NCBI GenBank assembly: GCA_024275915.1
Contig: JAJRYG010000072.1
Span: 1-39,282 of the forward strand
From: Gammaproteobacteria bacterium
GTDB taxonomy: Bacteria; Pseudomonadota; Gammaproteobacteria; UBA6429; Thiohalophilaceae
Length of the DNA: 39,282 bases
Direction of reading: 5' to 3'
Positions 26,328 through 34,729 of this stretch are shown one piece after another. The position numbers and the translations under genes were made by a program. Position 1 is the first letter of the stretch. Each line of letters starts with the position of its first letter. The notes under the pieces are model-generated. The model was not told where the DNA came from. It saw only the letters and a list, made by a program, of their open reading frames with translations, and made no database searches.

Positions 26328-26328
26328 C

Positions 26329-27643
26329 TCAGCCTCGGATCTGCTTGAGCAGAGACTTGAAGGTGAGGCCATAGGCGCGGCCCATGCCGCCGGTTTTGCC
26401 CAGCACTTTCTGGTTGAATTCGGCGCCCGGCAGGTGGGGGCTCTGGTGGGGGTGAGTCTGTCGTCATTGAGCCGCAGCAGGGAGGCCAGGCGGTTGCGCA
26501 GCTGGTGGCGCTGCTCCGGCAATATGGCCGGAATGGCGAAGGAAACGGCGGTCTTGGTCAGGCCGGCGCCCAGCGACAGGCCCAGGAAGGCGGAAGAGAG
26601 TAGGGTGCTGTGCAAGGCGTTGCGGCCATGGCTGGCAATGGCCATGCCCTTGCGGCTGTACTCCCCGCCAAAGGCGGCAATCTCGGCGCCGACCTGCCGG
26701 GCATGGCCGACGGTGTTGTTGAACTTGCTGAGGCTGGTTTCGTGGTCGGAATAGAGCATGACCTCGTCGTGGAGTTTCATCTTGGCCCGTCGGGCCAGGG
26801 GCAGGATTTGGTCGAGCCGGCCTTCCGGGGCCATGAACATGAGGGTGTGCCTGTCCAGAGTCTGGCCGGGCATTAGCTCCAGGGCCTTTTGCAGCACCAG
26901 TCTGCCATTGCCGTGGATGGTCCATTGTACGTCGTGGCCGGTTTTTTGCGCCGTCTTCAGTTGCCGGGCCAGCTTTTGCGCCACCGTCTTGCTGTTGGTG
27001 CGTTTTTGCTCCGGGGTTTTCCATTGTTTGCCGTCGATCATGATGGCCTGGGGGTTGTAGAGCAGGGTGAAGCCCTCGTTGTGCAGCGTCTCCCGGTTGG
27101 CGCCCAACTGGCCATAGGCCCGCTCGACCATGGGGGGCATTATTCGACCTGCGCGTTCGAGGCCATCTGCCAGACCGTTGATGGCCGCGTTGCGGGTTTC
27201 GATTTTTTCGACAGGTTTATCATCTCCGTCCCAACGATTTCCCTTTCGGTCTACAGGATAGCAACCTGGCCGGTTCCCTGTGCCAAACAGGCCAACGTCG
27301 ATGTCGGTGATGTAGACCCTGGGCGAGATGTCCCCCACCGGGTTCTGGTGGATGATGTAGGTCACGTCCATGTCGCCGCACCTGGTCTTGTGCACCCTGG
27401 GGTCGTGGACGTTGGTATAGGCGCTGCCCATTCCGGCCAGGGCGCGCACCTGGCTGAGCTGGTGGATCATGTAGTCCTGTCTGGACTCGTTGACCAGGAT
27501 CTTGAACTTCAGGGCCGCTCGCCGTTGATGTAGATTTTCCGGCCACACTGGCCCTTGGTGTGCTGGCTCAGAAAGACATAGCCGGCGGCAGTTTTCACAC
27601 CGTACTTGAAGCCTGCCTGTTTGCTCATTTGGTGTATGTTCAT
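26329..27643 (-). pseudogene. Possible alpha/beta-hydrolase-like protein, two frameshifts (gene A)
   Basis: Starts at ATG 27643 behind ACAAGGAACTGAC. Frame 1 reads MNIHQMSKQAGFKYGVKT... to NGERP, then stops. A 1-base shift near 27512 continues as LKFKILVNESRQDYM through most of the protein. A second shift near 26435-26453 (G-runs) leads to HLPGAEFNQKVLGKTGG... ending LKQIRG at 26329. Corrected length is about 437 aa. The middle has an arrangement recalling DUF900/alpha-beta hydrolases: a nucleophile-elbow-like IHGNGRLVLQKALEL (but Gly where Ser is expected), then MFMAPEG and VMLYSDHETSLSKFNN. A helical hydrophobic segment (STLLSSAFLGLSLGAGL) follows. The family call is weak. A perfect CRP-type palindrome lies about 240 bp upstream. 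Confidence 0.5.
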
Positions 27644-27885
27644 GTCAGTTCCTTGTGTCCCTGTTTTTCTTTGGGTTGCAAACCCCGGTTTGTTTTCCGG
27701 TGTTCCGCCTGTGCCGGGCGGTGAGTCTGGTCTTGATGATGATGCTTTGTGGCAGGTAAATCATGATCAAGTCCTTTTGCTAACACATCTGATACCCAGC
27801 TTGTGTTGATTCGTTTCGTTTGCAGGGCGGTGGGGGGAGGGCCGAGCTGGGGAAAGTATAAAAGCCTGGTGATTTCGAGGCCGGT

Positions 27886-27915
27886 ATCATTTTGTGATGC
27901 GGATCACAAAATGAT
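27886..27915. promoter_or_regulatory. 30-bp perfect palindrome containing a CRP-type site
   Basis: Arms ATCATTTTGTGAT and ATCACAAAATGAT (13 bp each, exact) flank GCGG; the core TGTGA-N6-TCACA at 27893-27908 is a perfect CRP consensus. It is centred about 257 bp upstream of the minus-strand gene beginning at 27643 and 72 bp past the end of the CopD-like gene. The length of symmetry exceeds that of an ordinary CRP site, so a hairpin/terminator role is an alternative, although no T-run follows directly. Apart from this the 27644-27987 gap contains only a partial family A end (about 27958-27980). Confidence 0.7.
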
Positions 27916-27987
27916 GCGGCTCAAGGGCATGTCAATGTTTGCTGGCCGGACATAAAAGGATTTTTTTCAACGGCCTGTCAGGAGATT

Positions 27988-28452
27988 TCAGCCCAGATAC
28001 CGTCCCCCACTGGCAATGGCAATGACGATCAGCCCCAGGATGGTGTTCCAGCCGACCATGGCGCGGATGCGGTTGAGGGCCTGGCCGCCGGCGGGCCAGT
28101 CCTGGGTGGAGACGGCGTTTCTCAGCTTCTGGTAGGGCGAGAAGTAGACATGCAGGAAGATGATGATCATCACTGTGCCCAGGCCGTTCATGACGTGCAC
28201 ATACAGAGGTGCATTGGCAAAGCCCCCCCAGATCCCGAACATCATGGCATAGCCGGTGAGGGGCAGGATGAGGATGATGGCCCAGACGAAGGGAAAGAAA
28301 CCGGCAAACACGCCGTTCCACAGGGGCAGGCGCTGGGGCGGCTCCAGCTGGCTGGCGGCCACCGGCCGCAGGAAGCGATGGGCAAACAGCATGCCGCCGA
28401 CCCAGATCACGGCGGAGAGCAGGTGCAGGACGATGAGGATGGAGTTGGTCAT
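27988..28452 (-). CDS. CopD-family membrane protein
   Basis: 154 aa from ATG 28452. The frame stays open upstream to 28785, but that extension is repeat-derived text (the common spurious 'MPAKAGIQ' reading) and is rejected. Four transmembrane helices: ILIVLHLLSAVIWVGGMLFA with conserved His and Gly, FFPFVWAIILILPLTGYAMM, YVHVMNGLGTVMIIIFLHVYF, and IRAMVGWNTILGLIVIAIA. His residues in helices 1 and 3 fit the CopD/DUF family of copper-resistance and cytochrome-like membrane proteins. Probable role: copper transport across or binding in the inner membrane (inferred). Confidence 0.82.
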   Translation of the reverse strand: MTNSILIVLHLLSAVIWVGGMLFAHRFLRPVAASQLEPPQRLPLWNGVFAGFFPFVWAIILILPLTGYAMMFGIWGGFANAPLYVHVMNGLGTVMIIIFLHVYFSPYQKLRNAVSTQDWPAGGQALNRIRAMVGWNTILGLIVIAIASGGRYLG

Positions 28453-28609
28453 GGGCGTATACCTTGGGCTGTCGTTCAAGTGGCTGTGGATCTCGGTTTG
28501 CGAAGGGGAGAGTATCGGATATCGGGCTCCGGGTAACAAGGGTGAAAGGCTGGGACGAAGGGGGAAGATGCAAGGTTCAAGATACAAGTAAAAACACGAC
28601 ACCATCGTC

Positions 28610-28847
28610 ATTCCGGCGCAGGCTGGAATCCAGGCAGGGGTGGAGCGAGGCATTGGGGGGGGTGTTCGTTTGCAGCGATACCCTGGACGGGCAGATCGGT
28701 CAATGTGCTTTGCTCTGGCCTGTGTGGCACCGAACATCCATGTAGTCATGCCATCCCCTCCCTGGATACCAGCCTTTGCGGGCATGACGGGTTAAAGGCA
28801 GATGCAAGGTTCAAGATAAAAGTCCATCGAGCCGTGGCGAAGCCACT
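28610..28847 (+). repeat. Family D dispersed repeat, copy 1
   Basis: About 238 bp, direct repeat of 35752-35983. It starts with the widespread CGTCATTCCGGCGCAGGCTGGAATC type end, ends GCATGACGGG then GATGCAAGGTTCAAGATAAAAG and CCATCGAGCCGTGGCGAAG. It generates the familiar spurious frame containing 'MPAKAGIQ' and 'WIPACAGMT'. No genuine coding. Confidence 0.85.
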
Positions 28848-28868
28848 CATTCCCTTGTATCTTTAATT

Positions 28869-29681
28869 TCATCTCCCTGTGCCGATTTCCATCCCTGCAG
28901 CATTCTTTCTCAACCAGCCCCGGATGCGTTTGATGAGCTTGCCTTCCTTGCCTGTGTAGAAGTGATCGGCGTCTTCGATCACGACCTGCCGGTATCGTTT
29001 GTTCTTTGCCATGGCAGCGGCCTGGCGGCGGGCCTTGGCATTTTTTGTCACCGAATCCAGGTCACGGTAGCCGTAGATGTCCAGTACCGGCAGTTTCAGT
29101 CTGGTCAGGTAGGCGACGTTGCTCAGGGCGGTGTCGTCGGTGTCCTCGATCATGCTGATCCCCACGTAGGCGCGGATGGGGCTGTCGGGGTTGCTGGCCA
29201 GGTAGTAGCTGGCCATGGCGGTGCCCAAGCTGTGGGCGATGAGGACGATGTTGCGAATGCCCTGCTTGTTGAGGTAGGCGATGGCGGCGTCGATGCGCGG
29301 TGAAACTTCATCCAGCAGGGGCACGTAGTCGGCGGCCCTGGCGTCGTTGGGGAGGATGGGCATCTGCAGGGAGAGTGTGGCCCAGCCGTATTCGGGCAGT
29401 TCGCTGCGCAGGGGGTTGATGACTTCGGGCCAGTCGGGGTGGGCGCCGATGCCGTGCAGGATGATGGCGGCGCCCTGGGTCTTGGCGGCGGTGCTTTCGG
29501 CATGGATGGCGAGGAACTGGCGCTTGTCCACGGGCAGCCAGACGGCCTCACCCACCAGCAGGCTGTCGACAATCTGTTCGGCCCAGCGTTTTTCCTTGGC
29601 CTCGTCAGAGCCGAAGGCGGGCAGCGAAAACAGAATAAAAGCCAATATAATCAGTATCTTCGGTGGTTTTTGTGCGGGCAT
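28869..29681 (-). CDS. DUF3530-family alpha/beta hydrolase, exported
   Basis: 270 aa with a signal peptide (about 1-24, LAFILFSLPAFGS). Alpha/beta-hydrolase features: ILHGIGAHPDW near the oxyanion strand, nucleophile S151 in AHSLGTAMA, an acidic residue in DIYGYRDLDS, and catalytic H240 in EDADHFYTG. DUF3530 proteins are predicted periplasmic hydrolases of unknown substrate. Monocistronic, divergent from rpe; the 197-bp region between them holds their promoters. All catalytic positions are intact. Confidence 0.88.
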   Translation of the reverse strand: MPAQKPPKILIILAFILFSLPAFGSDEAKEKRWAEQIVDSLLVGEAVWLPVDKRQFLAIHAESTAAKTQGAAIILHGIGAHPDWPEVINPLRSELPEYGWATLSLQMPILPNDARAADYVPLLDEVSPRIDAAIAYLNKQGIRNIVLIAHSLGTAMASYYLASNPDSPIRAYVGISMIEDTDDTALSNVAYLTRLKLPVLDIYGYRDLDSVTKNAKARRQAAAMAKNKRYRQVVIEDADHFYTGKEGKLIKRIRGWLRKNAAGMEIGTGR

Positions 29682-29878
29682 GGCATGGTTCCCCTGGTTG
29701 TCGGGCCGGGCCGTTTTGTAAAGTATACGTGGGCTTCAGGGCGCACAAAAGTCGAAATAATCCTGCCGATCAGGTAAAGTCTGCGCTTCATTTTGTCCGG
29801 CCCCGTAGTCTTGTCAGAAAATCCGGGTAATTGGACCTGTTGGATTCATCAATCAATTTAAAGTGTGAGGCGAAAAAA

Positions 29879-30565
29879 ATGGCAGATTTCAAGATTGCCC
29901 CTTCCATCCTGTCAGCCGATTTTGCGCGTCTGGGCGAGGAAGTCGATAACGTATTGAAAGCCGGAGCCGACATCGTTCACTTCGACGTCATGGACAACCA
30001 TTATGTCCCCAATCTGACCATTGGGCCGCTGGTCTGTGATGCCCTGCGCAAGCACGGTGTCACCGCCGAAATCGATGTGCACCTGATGGTCAAGCCCGTG
30101 GATCGCATCATTCCCGATTTCGCCGCTGCCGGCGCCAGCTACATCACTTTCCACCCGGAAGCCTCCGAGCATATCGACCGCAGCCTGCAGCTGATCCGCA
30201 ACGAAGGCTGCAAATCCGGTCTGGTCTTCAATCCCGCCACGCCCCTGGACTACCTGACCTATGTGCTGGCCAAGGTGGACATGGTGCTGCTGATGTCCGT
30301 CAACCCGGGCTTCGGTGGTCAGAGCTTCATTCCGGCTACCCTCGATAAGCTGCGTGAAGCCCGCAAGATCATTGATGAAAGTGGCTATGACATTCGCCTG
30401 GAAATCGACGGTGGGGTCAAGGTGGACAACATCCGCGAAATCGCGGCAGCCGGCGCGGATACTTTCGTGGCAGGCTCTGCCATCTTTGGTGCCAAAAATG
30501 ACAGCGATGCCAATGTCTACGACACGGTCATCAAGCAGATGCGTGACGAACTGGCCAAGGCCTGA
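29879..30565 (+). CDS. rpe: Ribulose-phosphate 3-epimerase
   Basis: 228 aa from ATG 29879 (GAGGCG upstream); an upstream in-frame start at 29831 would add an unconserved tail. TIM-barrel motifs: [32 protein letters not shown] (metal-binding His and catalytic Asp), [20 protein letters not shown] and EIDGGVK. It interconverts ribulose 5-phosphate and xylulose 5-phosphate in the pentose phosphate and Calvin cycles. It heads the rpe-gph-trpEGDC cluster; gph follows after 21 bp. Confidence 0.97.
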   Translation: MADFKIAPSILSADFARLGEEVDNVLKAGADIVHFDVMDNHYVPNLTIGPLVCDALRKHGVTAEIDVHLMVKPVDRIIPDFAAAGASYITFHPEASEHIDRSLQLIRNEGCKSGLVFNPATPLDYLTYVLAKVDMVLLMSVNPGFGGQSFIPATLDKLREARKIIDESGYDIRLEIDGGVKVDNIREIAAAGADTFVAGSAIFGAKNDSDANVYDTVIKQMRDELAKA

Positions 30566-30586
30566 CAGGGTCGCGTTGCCCGGGAT

Positions 30587-31315
30587 ATGTATTATATGAA
30601 TACCCAGTCAAACAATGAGATCGCGTCACTGCGCAAGCCGGAAATGGTCTTGATCGATGTGGACGGTACCCTGGTGGACAGTGTCCCCGACCTAGCCTAC
30701 TGTGTCGATGAAATGATGAAGCAGATTGGCATGCCTCCCTACGGGGAAGACAAGGTTCGTGAATGGGTCGGCAATGGCGTCGAGCGTCTGGTGCGCCGGG
30801 CGCTCATCGGCCAGCTCGATGGCGAGCCCGACGAGGCCCTGTTCGAAAAGGCCTATCCCGTTTTCATGGAACTGTATGCCGAGAACACCAGCAAGCGCAG
30901 CATGTTGTACCCCGGTGTCAGGGAAGGCCTAGATTATCTCAAGGCCACCGGCTACAAGATGGGTTGTGTGACCAACAAGGCAGCGCAGTTTACCCTGCCC
31001 CTGCTCAAGGATCTGGGTGTCCATGATTACTTCAGTATCGTCATCAGCGGCGACACCTTGGAAAGGAAGAAGCCCGATCCCATGCCCCTGTTGCACGCTG
31101 CCGAGTTCTTTGGTGTCAAGCCGGAAAACGCCCTGATGCTGGGCGACTCCACCAGTGACGTCAAGGCGGCCCGTGCTGCCGGTTTCCAGATCATCTGCAT
31201 GACCTATGGCTACAACCACGGCAAGGACATTCGCGAGGAACACCCGGACGCGGTGATGGATTCCATGACCGAGCTCAGGGACCTGCTGGAACCCGGCCAG
31301 AAAGGCGCGGCCTGA
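30587..31315 (+). CDS. gph: Phosphoglycolate phosphatase (HAD superfamily)
   Basis: 242 aa from ATG 30587; ATG 30596 is equally possible. HAD motif I D24-V-D26-G-T (nucleophile and acid/base), motif II around FSIVISGDTLERKKPDP with the catalytic Lys, and motif IV MLGDSTSDVKAAR. It hydrolyses 2-phosphoglycolate arising from DNA repair or RuBisCO oxygenase activity. Gene order rpe-gph-trpE is the classic gammaproteobacterial arrangement. Confidence 0.95.
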   Translation: MYYMNTQSNNEIASLRKPEMVLIDVDGTLVDSVPDLAYCVDEMMKQIGMPPYGEDKVREWVGNGVERLVRRALIGQLDGEPDEALFEKAYPVFMELYAENTSKRSMLYPGVREGLDYLKATGYKMGCVTNKAAQFTLPLLKDLGVHDYFSIVISGDTLERKKPDPMPLLHAAEFFGVKPENALMLGDSTSDVKAARAAGFQIICMTYGYNHGKDIREEHPDAVMDSMTELRDLLEPGQKGAA

Positions 31316-31320
31316 TAGAC

Positions 31321-31383
31321 ATGACCCATTCGCACCACACAAACAGCCGATGGTGAAGCGCACAAGTACGGAGTTGTGTGGTG
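31321..31383 (+). promoter_or_regulatory. Candidate trp leader: 11-aa ORF with terminal Trp codon and hairpin
   Basis: ATG 31321 to TGA 31354-31356 encodes MTHSHHTNSRW, with a single TGG directly before the stop. CACCACACAA (31333-31342) and TTGTGTGGTG (31374-31383) form perfect 10-bp arms, the first inside the tiny ORF. A leader peptide with Trp codons plus competing hairpins is the hallmark of trp attenuation, but there is only one Trp codon, no clear ribosome-binding site and no T-run, so this is tentative. Confidence 0.35.
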
Positions 31384-31413
31384 TAATGTGTCAATCGATA
31401 TCAGGGTCCAGGA

Positions 31414-32898
31414 ATGAATCAACAGGAATTCAACGCGCTTGCTGAACAAGGCTACAATCGCATCCCGCTGATGCGGGAAGTGCTCGCCGATCTCGACACC
31501 CCCTTGAGCACCTATCTCAAGCTGGCCGACGGACCCTATTCCTATCTGTTCGAGTCGGTTCAGGGCGGCGAGAAATGGGGCCGCTATTCCATCATTGGTC
31601 TGCCCTGCCGCAAGGTGATCCGCATCCACGGCCAGCACATCGAGATCAGCGTCGACGGCGTGATCAGCGAAAGCCTGCAAAGCGAGGATCCCCTGGCGTG
31701 GCTGCAGGACTTCCACGATCAGTACAAGGTCCCCGAGCTGGACGACCTGCCGCGATTTACCGGTGGCCTGGTGGGCTACTTTGGCTACGATACTATTCGC
31801 TACATCGAGCCACGCCTGGGTGACTGCCCCAACCCCGATCCCCTTGGGCTGCCCGACATCCTGTTGATGGTCTCCGACGAGGTGGTGGTGTTCGACAACC
31901 TGGCCGGCAAGCTGTTCATCATCACCTATGTGGATCCAGGCGTGACCAATGCCTGGGCCAAGGGCAATACCCGGCTCAACGAACTCAACGAACGGCTCTA
32001 CGAGGAGATCCCGCGGCCCTTTACCGAAGGGATCTACCAGGTCGACGAGTCCGACTTCGTCTCCGGCTTCACCCGGGACGGCTTCGAACAGGCCGTGCTC
32101 AAGGCCAAGGAATACATCGTCGAGGGGGACGTCATGCAGGTGGTGCTGTCCCAGCGCCTGACCATCCCGTTTCATGCCCGGCCGCTGGATCTGTACCGGG
32201 CTCTGCGCAGCCTCAACCCCTCGCCCTACATGTACTACCTGAACTTGGGCGACTTCCACATCGTCGGCTCCTCGCCGGAGATCCTGGTGCATGTGGAAGA
32301 CGACAAGGTCACGGTGCGGCCCATTGCCGGCACCCGGCCACGGGGCCGGGACGAGGAGCAAGACCAGGCCCTGGAAGCCGAACTGCTGGCCGATCCCAAG
32401 GAACTGGCCTAACACCTCATGCTCATCGACTTGGGCCGCAACGACGTGGGCCGCATCGCCGAGATTGGCAGTGTCCAGGTGACCGAAAAGATGGAAGTGG
32501 AACGCTACTCCCATGTCATGCACATCGTTTCCAACGTGGTGGGCGAACTGCGCCCGGAACTGTCGGCCATGGACGTGCTGCGTGCCACCTTCCCGGCGGG
32601 TACCGTCTCCGGGGCACCCAAGATCCGCGCCATGGAGATCATCGACGAGCTGGAACCGGTCAAGCGCGGGGTCTATTCCGGTGCGGTGGGTTACTGGGAC
32701 TGGACCGGCAACATGGACACCGCCATCGCCATCCGCACCGCAGTGATCAAGGATGGTAAGCTGCACATCCAGGCCGGTGCCGGCATCGTCTACGATTCGG
32801 TGCCGCGCAACGAATGGGACGAGACCATGAACAAGGGACGAGCGGTGTTTCGTGCAGTGGCGCTGGCCGAGGCCGGCCTGCACGTCAACCATCGTTAG
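31414..32898 (+). pseudogene. trpE: Anthranilate synthase component I, interrupted by in-frame TAA
   Basis: 494 sense codons plus one TAA at 32410-32412 (codon 333); both sides are in the same frame and well conserved. N-terminal: [16 protein letters not shown] and the feedback-site region. Core: [30 protein letters not shown], then [19 protein letters not shown], [18 protein letters not shown]. The residue before HLML is Glu in TrpE proteins (AEHLML), so GAA to TAA is the simplest explanation. The gene would catalyse chorismate plus ammonia (from TrpG) to anthranilate. trpG, trpD and trpC downstream are intact, so loss of trpE alone is surprising: a recent mutation or a sequence error. Confidence 0.92.
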
Positions 32899-33062
32899 CA
32901 GGCTGTTGAAAAATACCGTTTTTCTACAGCCTGTGTGCGGTGCAAGAAAGCACTGCCATTTTAAATGGCCGCAAGTCATTGAGAATGAGAGGGAACGGGA
33001 AACCGCGTTTGCCGTTCCCGGCTTGAAAAAGCCCGGGGAGAGGCTTTTTCAACATCCTGTTA
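32899..33062 (-). repeat. Family A dispersed repeat inside the trp cluster (inverted copy)
   Basis: 164 bp, starting at the base after the trpE stop codon (CAGGCTGTTGAAAAATACC) and ending TTTTTCAACATCCTGTTA just before the trpG leader. Inverted relative to 15083-15248 and 3711-3925. It separates trpE from trpG, which are close or overlapping in many relatives, and could act as partial terminator or mRNA-processing site. Confidence 0.85.
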
Positions 33063-33084
33063 GGGCCGGGCAAGAGGCAAGACC

Positions 33085-33663
33085 ATGTTATTGATGATCG
33101 ACAACTACGATTCCTTCACCTACAACCTGGTGCAGTACTTCGGCGAGCTGGGTGCCGAGGTGCGGGTACAGCGCAACGATCAGATCAGCATCGAGGAGAT
33201 CGAGGCCCTGGACCCGGACCAGATCGTCATCTCGCCCGGACCCTGCACCCCCGATCAGGCCGGCATCTCCGTGCAGGCCATACGCCATTTCGCCGGCAGG
33301 AAGCCCATCCTCGGCGTCTGCCTGGGCCACCAGAGCATCGGCCAGGCCTTCGGTGGCTGCATCGTCCATGCCAGTGCCATCATGCATGGCAAGACCTCCC
33401 TGATCCATCACAAGGACAAGGGCGTGTTCCGCGGTATCCACAATCCCTTCGAAGCCACCCGCTACCACTCCCTGGTGATCGAAAAGGCCAGCCTGCCCGA
33501 CTGCCTGGAAATCACCGCCTGGACCGAGACCGACACCTGCGAGCTCGACGAGATCATGGGCGTGCGCCACCGTGACTACCCCATCGAGGGTATGCAGTTT
33601 CATCCCGAGTCCATTCTCACCGAGCATGGGCACCAGTTGCTGAAGAACTTTCTCGAACAATAG
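33085..33663 (+). CDS. trpG: Anthranilate synthase component II (glutamine amidotransferase)
   Basis: 192 aa. Class I amidotransferase triad: C79 in [12 protein letters not shown]173 and E175 in [13 protein letters not shown]-terminal [24 protein letters not shown] and oxyanion-loop [11 protein letters not shown] are typical TrpG/PabA sequence. It supplies ammonia to TrpE, and may also serve PabB for folate synthesis. It precedes trpD by 21 bp. GAGGCAAG is the ribosome-binding site. Confidence 0.96.
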   Translation: MLLMIDNYDSFTYNLVQYFGELGAEVRVQRNDQISIEEIEALDPDQIVISPGPCTPDQAGISVQAIRHFAGRKPILGVCLGHQSIGQAFGGCIVHASAIMHGKTSLIHHKDKGVFRGIHNPFEATRYHSLVIEKASLPDCLEITAWTETDTCELDEIMGVRHRDYPIEGMQFHPESILTEHGHQLLKNFLEQ

Positions 33664-33684
33664 AAACAGAATCGGAGCCCGTTT

Positions 33685-34704
33685 ATGGACATGCCATCCG
33701 CCATCCGTGCCGTCACCGAACGCCGCGATCTGACCGCCGAGCAAATGACCCAGGTCATGCGCACCATCATGACCGGTAAGGCCACCGGCGCCCAGATCGG
33801 CGGCTTTCTCATCGGCCTGCGCATGAAGGGCGAGAGCGTCGACGAGATTGCCGCCGCGGCAAAGGTGATGCGTGAGCTGGCCACCGGCGTCAGGGTCCGT
33901 GGCGATCACGTGGTGGACATCGTCGGCACCGGCGGCGACGGCGCCAACACCTTCAATGTCTCCACCGCCAGCACCTTCGTGGTGGCCGCCGCCGGCGGTA
34001 CCGTGGCCAAGCACGGCAATCGCGCCGTCTCCAGCAAGAGCGGCAGCGCCGATCTGCTCGAAGCCGCCGGCGTCAACCTGGACCTCGGTCCCGAACAGGT
34101 GGCCCGCTGCATCGAGGAAGTGGGCGTGGGCTTCATGTTTGCCCCCAGGCACCACAGCGCCATGAAGCACGCCATCGGCCCGCGCAAGGAAATGGGCGTG
34201 CGCACCATCTTCAATATCCTCGGCCCGCTGACCAATCCCGCCGGTGCGCCCAACCAGTTGCTCGGCGTGTTCGCCTCGGATCTGGTCGAGCCCCTGGCTC
34301 GGGTACTGAAAAAACTGGGCAGCCACCACGTGCTGGTGGTCCATGCCGAAGACGGCATGGACGAGATCAGCATCGGTGCACCGACCCGTGTGGCCGAACT
34401 CAAGGAGGGCGAGATCCGCAGCTACACCATCACCCCCGAGCAGTTCGGCGTGCAGCGGGGAGAGACAAGTGCCCTGGCCGTGGACGGTGCCGAGCAGTCA
34501 CTGGCCATCATCAGGCAGGTACTGGACAACCAGCCTGGCCCGGCCCGCGACATCGTCATGCTCAACGCCGGAGCCGCCATTTATGCTGCAGACCTCACCG
34601 ACAGCCTCGAAGCCGGGATGCACCTGGCCGACGAAATCATCACCAGCGGCAAGGCCCGGGAGAAGCTTGAACAGCTGGTCGACGTCTCCCGCCAACTCAG
34701 TTAA
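33685..34704 (+). CDS. trpD: Anthranilate phosphoribosyltransferase
   Basis: 339 aa. PRPP-binding [33 protein letters not shown], and the anthranilate site region [28 protein letters not shown] (shown in parts) are all present. It transfers phosphoribose to anthranilate in step 2 of tryptophan synthesis. Length and start are standard. Part of the trpG-trpD-trpC run with 21- and 25-bp gaps. Confidence 0.97.
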   Translation: MDMPSAIRAVTERRDLTAEQMTQVMRTIMTGKATGAQIGGFLIGLRMKGESVDEIAAAAKVMRELATGVRVRGDHVVDIVGTGGDGANTFNVSTASTFVVAAAGGTVAKHGNRAVSSKSGSADLLEAAGVNLDLGPEQVARCIEEVGVGFMFAPRHHSAMKHAIGPRKEMGVRTIFNILGPLTNPAGAPNQLLGVFASDLVEPLARVLKKLGSHHVLVVHAEDGMDEISIGAPTRVAELKEGEIRSYTITPEQFGVQRGETSALAVDGAEQSLAIIRQVLDNQPGPARDIVMLNAGAAIYAADLTDSLEAGMHLADEIITSGKAREKLEQLVDVSRQLS

Positions 34705-34729
34705 ACATTGACCAACAAAACGATTTCCC

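Noticed and set aside
28453-28785. N-terminal extension of the CopD-like protein (reads MPAKAGIQ...)
   Set aside because: It lies in the family D repeat and is a well-known spurious translation of a dispersed repeat; ATG 28452 gives the family-length protein.
9647-32412. Genetic-code recoding or programmed readthrough of TAG/TAA as Glu
   Set aside because: TAG and TAA end many normal genes here (SHOCT, PII-like, trpG, IS630), both stop types are affected, and no shared downstream signal is visible.
31210-32979. 589-codon minus-strand open frame antisense to trpE
   Set aside because: Low-complexity His/Val/Gly-rich shadow of trpE in GC-rich DNA.
33088-34344. 418-codon minus-strand open frame antisense to trpG/trpD
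   Set aside because: Shadow frame; both plus-strand genes are unambiguous.
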